Shown: positions 41,834 to 50,566 of the stretch, piece by piece | Layout: every line of letters begins with the position of its first letter | Position numbering within the stretch: the stretch's first letter is position 1 | From: JAHWKI01 sp035513575 | Lineage (GTDB): Bacteria > Gemmatimonadota > Gemmatimonadetes > Longimicrobiales > RSA9 | DNA: 64,000 bases | Direction: 5' to 3' | NCBI GenBank assembly: GCA_035513575.1 | Contig: DATKBW010000015.1 | Location: 1 to 64,000, forward strand | The notes under the pieces: generated by a model | The model's database searches: none | What the model was told of the DNA's origin: nothing | What the model saw: only the letters and a program-made list of their open reading frames with translations | Translations under genes and position numbers: made by a program

Positions 41834-43639
41834 ATGACGACCATACCACGCCCCCCCGACCCCGCCCTCCGCTCGGCCGACCAGGCCAGGGCCATCCTCA
41901 AGCGACATTTCGGCTACGACGACTTCCGACCCGGCCAGAGCCGCGCCGTCGAGGCGGCCCTCGCGGGTCGGGACGTCCTCGTCCTCATGCCCACGGGTGG
42001 CGGCAAGAGCCTCTGCTACCAGGTCCCGTCCCAGCTGCTCCCGGGCGCCACCCTCGTGGTCAGCCCCCTCATCTCCCTGATGAAGGACCAGGTGGACGGG
42101 CTCGCCCGCGCGGGGATCGCGGCCACCTTCGTCAACTCCACGCTCGACGGCGAGGAGGGCAGGCATCGCCTGGATGCCGTCGAGGCCGGCACCGTCAAGC
42201 TCCTCTACGTCGCGCCCGAGCGGTTCAGCGGCCGGTCCTTCCTCGAACGCCTCGGCCGCATCCGGGTGTCCCTGTTCGTCGTGGACGAGGCACACTGCAT
42301 CTCCCAGTGGGGACACGATTTCCGGCCCGCATACATGCGCCTCGGCGAGATCCGCGACCGCCTCGGCTGCCCGGCCATGGCCCTGACCGCAACCGCCACC
42401 CCGGAGGTCCGGGACGACATCGCTCGGCACACCCGCCTCCGGCGGCCCATCGTCGTCGCGAAGGGGTTCGACCGGCCCAACCTCCGGTGGCACGTCCTCG
42501 CCGCCCGCAACGACGCCGAGAAGGACAGGCTGCTGGCCCGGCTCCTGGGCGACCGGCGGCGCGGCGGCGGGGACGGCTCCGCCATCGTGTACGCCACGAC
42601 CCGCAAGGCGGTCGACGCGGTCACCGATTTCCTCAACCGCCGCGGCGTCCGCGCCGGTGGCTACCACGCGGGGATCGGGGCGGGGGAGCGGCAGCGGCTC
42701 CAGGACGCCTTCATGGGTGGCGAGGTGCGGGTCGTGGTGGCGACGAACGCGTTCGGCATGGGCATAGACAAGCCGGACGTCCGCATGGTCGTCCACTACA
42801 ACACCCCCTCCACGCTCGAGGACTACTATCAGGAGGCCGGGCGCGGCGGACGCGACCGCGCGGACGCCGACTGCGTGCTGCTGCACGCCTACGCCGACCG
42901 CTTCACCCACGAGTTCCTGCTGGACCAGGCGCACCCCGACCAGCGCACGGTGGAAGCCGTGGCGAAGCTGCTGTCCATGGCCGCCGCGGCCGCCGGTGGG
43001 GGCGCGGTGGACGTACACGGGTCGCTCTTCCGGCAGGCGGCGCGGCTCGCGGGCGGCGCCCGGCGGCTCGAGACCGTTCTGCGCCTCCTCTCGGCCTGCG
43101 GCGCGCTGGAGAAGGAGGGGGTCTCCACGACGGGCGCCTGGGTGCGCCTGATCGCCAGCGAGGCCCGCGCGCGGAGCGAGCTCGCCAGCCAGCCGACGGC
43201 GCGGCTCCTCCTCGAATCCATCCGCGCCGCGCTGGATCCGGACGTCGCCCACCACTGGTCGCCCCTGCCGCCGGAGGACCTGCTGCCGGCGATCTCTCCC
43301 ACCGATCGCGCGCGCCTCCTCGGCGACCTGCGGGAGCGCGGGTTCCTCGAGTGGCGGCCTCACGGGATGGGATCGCGCTACCGGCTCCTGGAGCCCTTCG
43401 CCGCCCCCGGCCGCGGCGTCGACTGGAAGCGCGAGGCGGCGAAGCATCGCGCCGACCTCGAGAAGCTGCGCCGTATGCAGGCCTATGCGTATCAGTCCGG
43501 CTGCCGCCGCCGCTACGTCCTGGCCTACTTCGGCGAGTCCGCCCCCTGGCGCTGCGGCCGGTGCGACCGCTGTCTGCCGCCGGCTCGACGGATCCTTCCA
43601 GGGTGGCCCGCGCCGAAGAAGCGCATGCGTCGGGGGTGA
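41834..43639 (+). CDS. recQ: RecQ-family ATP-dependent DNA helicase
   Basis: A 601-residue 3'-5' DNA helicase. Motif I PTGGGKSLC, motif Ia PLISLMKDQV, DEAH box in VVDEAHCISQWGHDFRPAY, motif III ALTATA, and the C-terminal helicase half with VATNAFGMGIDKPDVR and YYQEAGRGGRD. The zinc-binding sub-domain is present as CRRRYVLAYFGE...CGRCDRC near the C-terminus, but no HRDC domain follows, and the RQC region is divergent. It functions in recombination and fork repair. It starts after a 250-base gap that holds only a possible small minus-strand gene. Confidence 0.94.
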   Translation: MTTIPRPPDPALRSADQARAILKRHFGYDDFRPGQSRAVEAALAGRDVLVLMPTGGGKSLCYQVPSQLLPGATLVVSPLISLMKDQVDGLARAGIAATFVNSTLDGEEGRHRLDAVEAGTVKLLYVAPERFSGRSFLERLGRIRVSLFVVDEAHCISQWGHDFRPAYMRLGEIRDRLGCPAMALTATATPEVRDDIARHTRLRRPIVVAKGFDRPNLRWHVLAARNDAEKDRLLARLLGDRRRGGGDGSAIVYATTRKAVDAVTDFLNRRGVRAGGYHAGIGAGERQRLQDAFMGGEVRVVVATNAFGMGIDKPDVRMVVHYNTPSTLEDYYQEAGRGGRDRADADCVLLHAYADRFTHEFLLDQAHPDQRTVEAVAKLLSMAAAAAGGGAVDVHGSLFRQAARLAGGARRLETVLRLLSACGALEKEGVSTTGAWVRLIASEARARSELASQPTARLLLESIRAALDPDVAHHWSPLPPEDLLPAISPTDRARLLGDLRERGFLEWRPHGMGSRYRLLEPFAAPGRGVDWKREAAKHRADLEKLRRMQAYAYQSGCRRRYVLAYFGESAPWRCGRCDRCLPPARRILPGWPAPKKRMRRG

Positions 43640-43792
43640 TGCCCGGCCCCGCACCTTCCCTACGTCCCTCCGCTCCGATACTTTTTCACTCAGAGCGATC
43701 CCGCCCGTGGGCCGGCGGCGCCCGGTGCGCCGGCGCGCCCGCGCGCCCGATCCAGGCGGCCGATCCACGGGACGGACCCGAATGCCGGACGA

Positions 43793-45022
43793 ATGCAGCC
43801 GTACCTGAACACGTCGCACGAGGAGCTGAGGGAGGAGATCCGCGCCTTCGCCGAGGCGGAGATCGCGCCGGTCGCGACCCGCCTCGACGAGGAGAGCCGC
43901 TTCCCCTGGGACAACGTCCGGAAGATGGCCGATCGCGGATGGTTCGGCGTCAATGTCCCGGAGGAGTACGGCGGCCTCGGCCGCGACTACCTGAGCTATG
44001 TTCTCACCATCGAAGAGCTCGCCCGGGTCGACGCCAGCCACTCCATCACCATCAGCGCCCACTCCACCCTCGGGATGTCGCCGATCCTCAACTTCGGCAC
44101 CGAAGAGCAGAAGCGGCGCTACGTCCCCATGCTCGCGAAGGGGCGGGTCCTCGCGGGCTTCGGCCTCACGGAGCCGGAGGCCGGCTCCGACGCGGCCGCC
44201 ACCCGGACCAGCGCGGTCCGCGACAACGGCGGCTACCGCCTGAACGGCAGCAAGATCTTCATCACTCACGCCGGTGTGGGGGAGGTGTTCGTGGTCACGG
44301 CGGCCACGGACCGCAGCCAGGGGACGAAGGGGATCAGCGCCTTCATTGTCACCAAGGAAACCACCGACAGGGAGGAGGCCGACCGCGTGGGCGTCGGCCA
44401 CGCCACCGAGCTCGAGCCGTTCATGGCCGGGGTCCGGGCGGCGAAGAAGGAGGACAAGATGGGCTGGCGCGCGTCCGATACCCGCGAGCTGGTCCTGGAG
44501 GACGTGGCTGTGCCCGCCGGGAACCGCCTCGGCGAGGAGGGCGAGGGCTTCGCCAACTTCATGAAGACCCTCGACTCCGGCCGCATCGGCATCGGCGCCC
44601 TCGCCCTTGGCCTCGCCCAGGGCGCGTACGAAACCGCACTCCACTTCTCCGACGGAAGGAAGCAGTTCGGCAAGGCCCTGCGCGAGTTCCAGGGCGTGCA
44701 GTTCAAGCTGGCCGACATGGCCACCCGTATTCAGGCCGCGCGGCATCTCGTTTACCACGCCGCGTGGCTGAAGCAGAACGGTCGCACGTTCGTGAAGGAG
44801 GCCTCCATGGCCAAGCTGTTCGCGACCGACATCGCAATGGACGTGACCACCGAGGCGGTTCAACTCCTCGGCGGCTACGGCTACACCAATGACTATCCCG
44901 TCGAACGTCACATGCGCGACGCCAAGATCTGCCAGATCGGTGAAGGAACCAATCAGGTCCAGAGACTGGTGATCGCGCGACGGATCTTCCAGGAAACGTT
45001 CGGCGGGAGCGGAACACCGTGA
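43793..45022 (+). CDS. acyl-CoA dehydrogenase
   Basis: A 409-residue FAD-dependent acyl-CoA dehydrogenase. N-terminal helical domain, FAD/substrate block GFGLTEPEAGSDAA and FITHAG, and the C-terminal catalytic Glu in CQIGEGTNQVQRLVIAR at the short/branched-chain position. Between the central strands there is an insert of about 20 residues (TTDREEADRVGVGHATELEP) before FMAGVRAAKKEDKMGWRAS. With the nearby carboxylase beta, crotonase and AtuA genes it could act as isovaleryl- or short-chain-acyl-CoA dehydrogenase. The rng gene follows after six bases. Confidence 0.92.
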   Translation: MQPYLNTSHEELREEIRAFAEAEIAPVATRLDEESRFPWDNVRKMADRGWFGVNVPEEYGGLGRDYLSYVLTIEELARVDASHSITISAHSTLGMSPILNFGTEEQKRRYVPMLAKGRVLAGFGLTEPEAGSDAAATRTSAVRDNGGYRLNGSKIFITHAGVGEVFVVTAATDRSQGTKGISAFIVTKETTDREEADRVGVGHATELEPFMAGVRAAKKEDKMGWRASDTRELVLEDVAVPAGNRLGEEGEGFANFMKTLDSGRIGIGALALGLAQGAYETALHFSDGRKQFGKALREFQGVQFKLADMATRIQAARHLVYHAAWLKQNGRTFVKEASMAKLFATDIAMDVTTEAVQLLGGYGYTNDYPVERHMRDAKICQIGEGTNQVQRLVIARRIFQETFGGSGTP

Positions 45023-45028
45023 AGAGGT

Positions 45029-46540
45029 ATGAAGCGAGAGATTCTCATCTCGTCCACGCCGCAGGAAGCGCGCGTGGCGATTCTGGAGGACGACATCCTG
45101 GTCGAGTTCCTCGTGGAACGGCCGGACGCCGCCCGCACCGTCGGCGACATCTATCTCGGTGAGGTCCAGGCGGTCCTCCCCGGCATCCAGGCGGCCTTCG
45201 TCGATATCGGCACCGAGAAGGCCGCCTTCCTCCACGCCTCCGACGCAGGCGCGGACGACGAGGAGGAGGAGGAGAACGGCGGCAACGGGCGTCGCCCGCT
45301 GACGCCCATCCAGGACGTCGTCAAGAAGGGGCAGAAGCTCCTGGTGCAGGTCTCCAAGGAGGCCATCAGCACCAAGGGCCCCCGCGTCACGTCACAGATT
45401 TCCCTGCCGGGCCGGTTCCTCGTCCACATGCCCCAGTCGGGCCATGTCGGCGTGTCCCGCAAGATCGAGGACCGGGAGGAGCGCTCGCGACTCCGCGCCC
45501 TGGCCAGGGAGAACATGCCCAAGGACGGGGGCGGGCTCATCATCCGCACCGCCGGGGAGGAACTGACCGAGGAGCTCTTCCGTCGCGAGCTCAAGACGCT
45601 CCTGGGCACCTGGAAGGAGATCCAGAAGAAAGCGAAGAAGGTCCGCGCCCCGGCCCTGGTCCACCGCGAGGCTGGTCTCACCCGCGGCATCATCCGCGAC
45701 ATCTTCACCAACAAGGTGGACTCCCTCACCGTCGACAGCAGGGAAGTCTACGATGAGATCGCCCGCTATCTCGAGGGGATCGATCCCGACCTCATGAAGC
45801 GCGTCCACCTCTACGACAGGACCCTGCCCCTCTTCGACGAGTACGGCGTCGAGGACGCCATCCGCGTCGCCTTCCAGCGCCGCGTCGACCTCCCTTCCGG
45901 TGGCTACCTCATCATCGAGCCCACGGAAGCCCTGGTCTCCGTCGACGTGAACACCGGCCGCTACACGGGCAAGAAGGACCCGGAAAAGACCATCCTGAAG
46001 ACCAACCTCGACGCCGCCCGCGAGGTCGCCCGCCAGCTCCGCCTCCGCGACATCGGCGGAATCATCGTCGTGGACTTCATCGACATGGACACGAAGACCA
46101 ACCAGGACCGCGTCCTCCAGGAGCTCCGGACCTACCTCAACCGCGACCGCGCCCGCACCCGCGCGTTCCAGGTCTCCGAGCTCGGCCTCATCGAGATGAC
46201 CCGGCAGCGCGTTCGCCCCAGCCTCTACTATTCCCTCACCGAGCCCTGCGCTCACTGCGAGGGCGCCGGCCGCGTCTTCACCCCCGAGTCCGTGGTCCGG
46301 CGCATCGAGCGCGCACTACGCCGCGCAGCAGCCAACGGCGGCGAGCGCCGCCTCGCCCTCCGCGTCCACCCCCAGGTCGCTCTCCACATCCTCGAGCACG
46401 AGCCCGACTTCCTACGCCGCATGGCCCGCAACCTCGAGCTCAAGCTGGACATCCGCGATGACCCGCTCATGAAGGCCGACGAGTTCCGGCTCCTGGCCGG
46501 CCCCGCCGCCACGGACGTCACCGCGAAATACGGGCTGTAG
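45029..46540 (+). CDS. rng: ribonuclease E/G family endoribonuclease
   Basis: A 503-residue RNase G-sized enzyme: S1 domain (about 35-130, YLGEVQAVLPGIQAAFVDIG) with an acidic insert DDEEEEENGG, the 5'-sensor region, and the DNase-I-like catalytic domain with SVDVNTGRY and VVDFIDMD carrying the Mg2+-binding Asp residues. The zinc-link motif is CAHC (in TEPCAHCEGAGRVF). The long C-terminal scaffold of E. coli RNase E is absent. It processes rRNA and starts mRNA decay. Its position just before rplU-rpmA, separated by two hairpins and a promoter, is a widely conserved neighbourhood. Confidence 0.95.
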   Translation: MKREILISSTPQEARVAILEDDILVEFLVERPDAARTVGDIYLGEVQAVLPGIQAAFVDIGTEKAAFLHASDAGADDEEEEENGGNGRRPLTPIQDVVKKGQKLLVQVSKEAISTKGPRVTSQISLPGRFLVHMPQSGHVGVSRKIEDREERSRLRALARENMPKDGGGLIIRTAGEELTEELFRRELKTLLGTWKEIQKKAKKVRAPALVHREAGLTRGIIRDIFTNKVDSLTVDSREVYDEIARYLEGIDPDLMKRVHLYDRTLPLFDEYGVEDAIRVAFQRRVDLPSGGYLIIEPTEALVSVDVNTGRYTGKKDPEKTILKTNLDAAREVARQLRLRDIGGIIVVDFIDMDTKTNQDRVLQELRTYLNRDRARTRAFQVSELGLIEMTRQRVRPSLYYSLTEPCAHCEGAGRVFTPESVVRRIERALRRAAANGGERRLALRVHPQVALHILEHEPDFLRRMARNLELKLDIRDDPLMKADEFRLLAGPAATDVTAKYGL

Positions 46541-46557
46541 GCGCCGCCGCGCGGCGC
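46541..46557 (+). terminator. hairpin directly after rng
   Basis: GCGCCGC (46541-46547), loop CGC, GCGGCGC (46551-46557), beginning at the base after the stop codon and followed by GCGCTTTCTG. A short, very GC-rich stem with a weak U-containing tail. Confidence 0.5.
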
Positions 46558-46573
46558 GCGCTTTCTGCCCCGC

Positions 46574-46594
46574 GGCGGCCCTCTCTGGGCCGCC
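46574..46594 (+). terminator. second hairpin between rng and rplU
   Basis: GGCGGCCC (46574-46581), loop TCTCT, GGGCCGCC (46587-46594): a perfect eight-base stem. With the hairpin at 46541 it forms a double terminator separating rng from the ribosomal-protein promoter. Confidence 0.55.
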
Positions 46595-46618
46595 GTCGGG
46601 CGGCTCTCTTTCCCGGCC

Positions 46619-46648
46619 TTGACGGCCAGGTCGTTTCCCCCGAAATTA
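46619..46648 (+). promoter_or_regulatory. putative promoter of rplU-rpmA
   Basis: TTGACG (46619-46624), then an AT-rich AAATTA (46643-46648) after 18 bp, in the only AT-rich patch of the gap. A leader of about 25 bases with GGAAG as ribosome binding site precedes rplU. The location after two hairpins and before ribosomal genes is as expected. Confidence 0.45.
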
Positions 46649-46681
46649 TGCGTCTTGTCACGAACCGAAATTCGGGAAGCC

Positions 46682-46996
46682 ATGTACGCGATCATCCGCT
46701 CCGGCGGGAAGCAGTTCCGGGCCGAGCCCGGCAAGACGATCAAGGTGCCGTCCCTGACTGCGGAGGTCGGGGAGACGGTGACCTTCGAGGACGTCCTCTT
46801 CACCCAGACGGATGACGGCGTCACCGTGGGCACGCCGTCCGTCCAGGGGGCGAAGGTGAGCGGGGAGGTCATCGAGCACGGGAAGGGCAAGAAGGTGATC
46901 GTGTTCAAGTGGAAGCGGCGCAAGAACTACCGGCGCAAGCAGGGGCACCGCCAGAAGTTTACGGCCGTCCGGATCGACGAGATCACGGCCGGCTGA
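46682..46996 (+). CDS. rplU: 50S ribosomal protein L21
   Basis: Ribosomal protein L21, 104 residues. Canonical start MYAIIRSGGKQFRAEPG and the basic C-terminal signature KVIVFKWKRRKNYRRKQGHRQKFT that contacts 23S rRNA. It is the first gene of the conserved rplU-rpmA pair, with only ten bases to rpmA. Confidence 0.98.
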   Translation: MYAIIRSGGKQFRAEPGKTIKVPSLTAEVGETVTFEDVLFTQTDDGVTVGTPSVQGAKVSGEVIEHGKGKKVIVFKWKRRKNYRRKQGHRQKFTAVRIDEITAG

Positions 46997-47006
46997 GGAG
47001 GAAGCA

Positions 47007-47264
47007 ATGGCACACAAGAAGGGCGTAGGCTCGACGCGGAACGGCCGGGACTCCAATGCGCAGTACCTGGGCGTGAAGAAGTACGGCGGCGAGGCGGTGC
47101 TGGCGGGGAACATCCTGGTCCGTCAGCGGGGGACCCGGTTCCATCCGGGGCTGAACGTGGGGCGGGGGAAGGATGACACGCTGTTCGCGCTGATCGACGG
47201 CGTGGTCACGTTCGAGCGTCGGGGTCGCGATCGCAAGCAGATCTCGGTCTATCCGGCCGAGTAG
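47007..47264 (+). CDS. rpmA: 50S ribosomal protein L27
   Basis: Ribosomal protein L27, 85 residues, with MAHKKGVGSTRNGRDSNAQYLG and the GNILVRQRGTRFHPG block. Its N-terminus reaches the peptidyl-transferase centre. No cleavable N-terminal extension is present (unlike Firmicutes L27). GAGGAAG precedes the ATG. A strong hairpin after the stop ends the transcript. Confidence 0.98.
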   Translation: MAHKKGVGSTRNGRDSNAQYLGVKKYGGEAVLAGNILVRQRGTRFHPGLNVGRGKDDTLFALIDGVVTFERRGRDRKQISVYPAE

Positions 47265-47286
47265 CCGGGCGTCGGCAGGACGGTCG

Positions 47287-47324
47287 GAAAGGCTCCCCGC
47301 GTCGTCGGACGCAGGGGGCCTTTC
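47287..47324 (+). terminator. intrinsic terminator after rpmA
   Basis: Two 17-base arms (47287-47303 and 47308-47324), beginning GAAAGGC and ending GCCTTTC, pair at all but one position plus a G-U, around the loop GTCG. It is 22 bases after the rpmA stop and is followed by GTCTGT. Confidence 0.75.
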
Positions 47325-47391
47325 GTCTGTCCGGGAGTGGCCCCGTTCGTGCATCGGACGGGGCCGACCTGCACCCCAGAGAACCGACCCG

Positions 47392-47823
47392 ATGGAAGAA
47401 CAGGAAAAGCCGCGGGGGCGACGGACCGGCGCGATCCGCAGCACCGACCTGGAGCCCTATACCGGCCTGCGCTGGACGGCCACGCTCTTCAAGGCCGCGG
47501 CCGTGTTCATCTTCGTGGCGCTCGCCGCGGAGTTCGTGGCCGGGCTGCGCATGACCGGCGCGGGTGCGCTCCCGTCGCTGCTGGGAGAGACCGCGCGGAC
47601 CGCGGTGCTCGCGGTGGTGCTGTGGGGTGGGGGTGACCTGGTCCGGCTGATCGTCGACATGGGCCACGACCTGCGGGCGGAGCGGATCCTCATGGTCCGC
47701 CTCCTCAGCCGCACGCCCAAGCTCGCCCAGGACGAGATGGGGGAGGAGCCGGTGGACGAGGAGGCCGAGGAGCTGAACATCAACCGCGACGCCGGGAGCA
47801 CCGGCGGACACTCGGCCGCCTAG
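47392..47823 (+). CDS. two-helix membrane protein of unknown function
   Basis: A 143-residue protein with two hydrophobic helices (about 33-52 and 68-86), a short positively charged N-terminus and an acidic C-terminal tail (EEPVDEEAEELNINRDAG). No family recognised. It is transcribed after the rpmA terminator, has a weak ribosome binding site, and its stop overlaps the stop region of the convergent gene on the minus strand. Confidence 0.62.
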   Translation: MEEQEKPRGRRTGAIRSTDLEPYTGLRWTATLFKAAAVFIFVALAAEFVAGLRMTGAGALPSLLGETARTAVLAVVLWGGGDLVRLIVDMGHDLRAERILMVRLLSRTPKLAQDEMGEEPVDEEAEELNINRDAGSTGGHSAA

Positions 47824-48119
47824 CGGCCCGACCCTGCGCGGCCCGACCCTGCGCGGCCCGGCCCGTCGAGCCCGCGCAGTGCCCGCGCCATCGCGCGGAG
47901 GGCATCGTTCAGGTGGTCCATCAGCTCCCGGGTTGCGGAGGCCGTGAGGCCTTCCGCGCCCACCAGTCCTTTCAGCCGCCGGATCCGCGCGGCCGCATGC
48001 TCGATGGAGGCCGCGGCCTCCGCCGGGGTGGCGGTGTCCCGGTCGTCGTCCCCGAAGGGGTTCGCCGGGCGGGAAGGGGGGACAGACCCCCCCTCGTCGC
48101 CGAACGGGTTGTTCGCCAT
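47820..48119 (-). CDS. small hypothetical protein with NPFGD motifs
   Basis: A 99-residue protein beginning MANNPFGDEGG with a second NPFGDDD 12 residues later, then a helical region (about 35-85) and a Gly/Arg/Ser tail GRAGSGRAGSGR produced by a 15-bp DNA repeat. Its start is only four bases downstream of the hydratase stop on the same strand, so it is the last gene of the beta-oxidation-type operon. Function unknown. Confidence 0.55.
   Translation of the reverse strand: MANNPFGDEGGSVPPSRPANPFGDDDRDTATPAEAAASIEHAAARIRRLKGLVGAEGLTASATRELMDHLNDALRAMARALRGLDGPGRAGSGRAGSGR
47823..47860 (-). repeat. 15-bp tandem repeat, 2.5 copies
   Basis: GCGGCCCGACCCTGC occurs at 47823-47837 and 47838-47852, followed by a partial copy to 47860. 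It encodes the repeated Gly-Arg-Ala-Gly-Ser tail of the minus-strand gene. Confidence 0.9.
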
Positions 48120-48123
48120 GCCC

Positions 48124-48903
48124 TCACCGGCCCCGGAACGCGGGGCTCCGTTTTTCCAGGAACGCCGTCACCCCCTCCACGCGGTCTTCGCTGGAGAAAG
48201 CGGTGATGAACAGCTCCCGCTCCAGTGCGAGGCCGGCGGAAAGGGGCATCTCCGCCGCGGCGCGCACCGCCTGCTTGATCAGCCGCAGCGCCACGGGCGA
48301 GTTCCGGGCCATGGCCGCCGCGAGCGTGCGGGTCCGCTCCGCGAGCCGCCCATCCTCGACGACCTCGTCCACCAGGCCGATGCGGTACGCCTCCTCGGCG
48401 TCGATCAGCTCGCCCGTGAGGATCAGGCGCAGGGCGGTCCCGTGACCGACCAGGCGGGGCAGGCGCTGGGTCCCGCCGCCGCCAGGGAGGAGACCGAGGT
48501 TCACCTCCGGCTGCCCGAGCCGCGCGGACCGGACCGCGAGCCGCAGGTCGCACGCCAGCGCCAGCTCGCAACCTCCCCCCAGGGCGTAGCCGTTGAGGGC
48601 CGCGATCACCGGCTTCGGGAACGAGGCCACCACCTCGAACACCCGCCGCCCCTCCATGGCCGTGCGCTGCTCGATGGCGCTCCGCTCCGCGAACTCGCCG
48701 ATGTCCGCTCCCGCCACGAACGCCCTGTCCCCGGCGCCCGTGAGCACGACGACCCGCACGTCCGCGTCGTCCTCCAGGGCGTCGCAGGCGGCCACGAGCT
48801 CGCGGCGGACGGTGGCGTTCAGCGCGTTTCGCTTGTCCGGGCGGTTGATCGTGATCGTGGCGATCCCGTCCGCCCGTTCCACCAGCAGCGTCTCGAAGGT
48901 CAC
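48124..48903 (-). CDS. enoyl-CoA hydratase
   Basis: A 259-residue crotonase with both catalytic Glu positions kept: GGGCELALACDLR and QPEVNLGLLPGGGGTQRLPRLVG. This pattern indicates true hydration of 2-enoyl-CoA (PaaF/FadB-like). VERADGIATITINRPDKRNAL and FVAGADIGEF give the CoA and oxyanion sites. It starts with GTG at 48903, overlapping the stop of the 3-hydroxyacyl-CoA dehydrogenase (GTGA), its reaction partner. Confidence 0.92.
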   Translation of the reverse strand: MTFETLLVERADGIATITINRPDKRNALNATVRRELVAACDALEDDADVRVVVLTGAGDRAFVAGADIGEFAERSAIEQRTAMEGRRVFEVVASFPKPVIAALNGYALGGGCELALACDLRLAVRSARLGQPEVNLGLLPGGGGTQRLPRLVGHGTALRLILTGELIDAEEAYRIGLVDEVVEDGRLAERTRTLAAAMARNSPVALRLIKQAVRAAAEMPLSAGLALERELFITAFSSEDRVEGVTAFLEKRSPAFRGR

Positions 48904-49769
48904 GGCTGTTCGTCCCAGGTGAAGAACCCCCGGCCCGTCTTGCGGCCCAGGTGCCCCTGTGCCACGAGGCGGCGCAGGATCTCGGGGGGTCGGAACCGTT
49001 CGGAACCCAGCGCCTCGTGGAGGTACTCGGCGATGTCCAGGCGCACGTCCAGCCCGACGAGGTCCGTCAGCCGGAGGGGCCCCATGGGGTGACGGTAGCC
49101 CAGCGTCATGGCCGTGTCGATATCCGCCGCGCTCGCAACTCCCGCCTCCAGCATCCGCATCGCCTCCAGCCCCAGCGCCACGCCCAGCCGGGAGGAGGCG
49201 AAGCCCGGGGAGTCGTTCACGACGATGGGCTCCTTCCCCATCCGCCGCGCGAACGTCGTGACCGCTTCCACGGTTCCTTCTCCCGTCGCGCCCCCCCGCA
49301 CCACCTCCACCAGCTTCATGATGTGGACGGGATTGAAGAAATGCATCCCCGCGAGCCTGTCCGGGCGGATCATCCCTTCCTGGATCGCGGTGATGCTCAG
49401 GCTGGAGGTGTTGGTGGCCAGGAAGGCGCGCTCCGGGGCGGCCGCCTCGAGGGTCCGGAACAGGTCCCGCTTGAGCGCGAGCCGCTCCGGGATCGCCTCG
49501 ATGGCGAGGTCGGTGTCCGCTGCGGCGGCCGCGGCGTCGGTGCCGGCCCGCACCCGCGCCAGCGCCGCGTCCCGGTCGGCCGCCTGGACCTTCCCCCGGG
49601 ACACCCCCTCCTCCAGGTTGCTCCGGATCCGGCTCAGCCCCGCCTCGACCAGCTCCGGCGTGCGGTCGACCAGCAGCACGTCCGCGCCGGCCATGGCGGC
49701 CACCTGGGCGATGCCGTGGCCCATGGTCCCGGCCCCGACCACGACGACGCGTCGGATCTCCCCGGGCAT
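48900..49769 (-). CDS. 3-hydroxyacyl-CoA dehydrogenase
   Basis: A 289-residue NAD-dependent dehydrogenase of the single-domain PaaH/Hbd type. NAD-binding VVVVGAGTMGHGIAQVAAMAG at the N-terminus; catalytic His in AGMHFFNPVHIMKLVEVV; C-terminal domain with GFASSRLGVALGLEAMRML and GYRHPMGPLRLTDLVGLD. It oxidises 3-hydroxyacyl-CoA to 3-oxoacyl-CoA, between the hydratase and thiolase steps encoded on either side. Two bases separate its start from the isomerase stop. Confidence 0.94.
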   Translation of the reverse strand: MPGEIRRVVVVGAGTMGHGIAQVAAMAGADVLLVDRTPELVEAGLSRIRSNLEEGVSRGKVQAADRDAALARVRAGTDAAAAAADTDLAIEAIPERLALKRDLFRTLEAAAPERAFLATNTSSLSITAIQEGMIRPDRLAGMHFFNPVHIMKLVEVVRGGATGEGTVEAVTTFARRMGKEPIVVNDSPGFASSRLGVALGLEAMRMLEAGVASAADIDTAMTLGYRHPMGPLRLTDLVGLDVRLDIAEYLHEALGSERFRPPEILRRLVAQGHLGRKTGRGFFTWDEQP

Positions 49770-49771
49770 GG

Positions 49772-50566
49772 CTACGACCTCCCGAACCTCGGCGCCCGCT
49801 TCTCGATGAAGGCGCGGATCCCCTCGTCGAACTCGGGCGAGCCGAACGCACGGAGCTGCGCCGCCGTCTCCATCTCCAGGATCTCGTCCAGGTCGGCCGC
49901 GAGGCTCCGGCGCAACGTGCGCTTGGCGTCCGCGATCACGGCCGGCGGACCGCTCGCGATCTGGCCGGCGAGCCCGCGCACCGCCGCCTCCAGGTCGTCC
50001 GCGGGGACCACCCGGTTGAACAGTCCGAGGCGCTCCGCCCTCCGGGCGTTGATCATCCCGCCCGTCATGACGAGCTCGGCGGCCAGCGCGGAGCCGATCA
50101 CCCGGGGGAGGAAGTACGCGCCGCCCCAGTCGGGGTGGAGGCCGACCCGCACGAAGGTCAGACCGATGGTGGCGCTCTGGCTCGCGATCCGCAGGTCGCA
50201 CGCCAGCGCCAGGCAGGCACCCGCGCCCGCGGCCGCCCCGTTCACGGCGGCGATCACCGGCTTCCGCATGCTGTCGATCCGCTTCACGACGCGGACCCCG
50301 CTCCGGACGAGCTCCTCGAACCCGGCCGCATCATCGTTTTTGGCCAGGTCCGCCATGACCTGCACGTCCCCGCCCGTGGAGAAGGCGCGCCCCACACCGG
50401 TGATGGCGACGCACCGCACCGCGTCGTTCTCGTCCAGCTCCTGCAGCGCCCGATCCAGCCGATCCCGCATGTCGCCGGCGAACGCGTTCAGCCGCTCCGG
50501 CCGGTTGATCCGGATCCAGCCGAGGTTGCCGTCGCGCGCCACCATGATCGTATCGCTGCCGCTCAT
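49772..50566 (-). CDS. PaaG-like enoyl-CoA isomerase
   Basis: A 264-residue crotonase with isomerase-type catalytic residues: the first Glu is missing (AGAGACLALACDLRIA) and the second site is Asp in VGLHPDWGGAYFLPRVIG. This matches 1,2-epoxyphenylacetyl-CoA isomerase PaaG rather than a hydratase. The remaining context is compatible with the lower phenylacetate pathway, though paaABCDE are not in the window. The ATG at 50566 overlaps the thiolase stop (ATGA). Confidence 0.82.
   Translation of the reverse strand: MSGSDTIMVARDGNLGWIRINRPERLNAFAGDMRDRLDRALQELDENDAVRCVAITGVGRAFSTGGDVQVMADLAKNDDAAGFEELVRSGVRVVKRIDSMRKPVIAAVNGAAAGAGACLALACDLRIASQSATIGLTFVRVGLHPDWGGAYFLPRVIGSALAAELVMTGGMINARRAERLGLFNRVVPADDLEAAVRGLAGQIASGPPAVIADAKRTLRRSLAADLDEILEMETAAQLRAFGSPEFDEGIRAFIEKRAPRFGRS

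Noticed and set aside
40738..44892. A 1384-codon plus-strand open frame spanning the plug-like gene, recQ and the acyl-CoA dehydrogenase
   Set aside because: It is extremely Arg/Pro-rich, has no domain sense, and overlaps three well-recognised genes in other frames; it is a product of high GC content.
41738..45235. A long minus-strand open frame across recQ, the dehydrogenase and rng
   Set aside because: Antisense to secure genes and compositionally abnormal. Only its last 44 codons, beyond the recQ gene, look gene-like and were listed separately.
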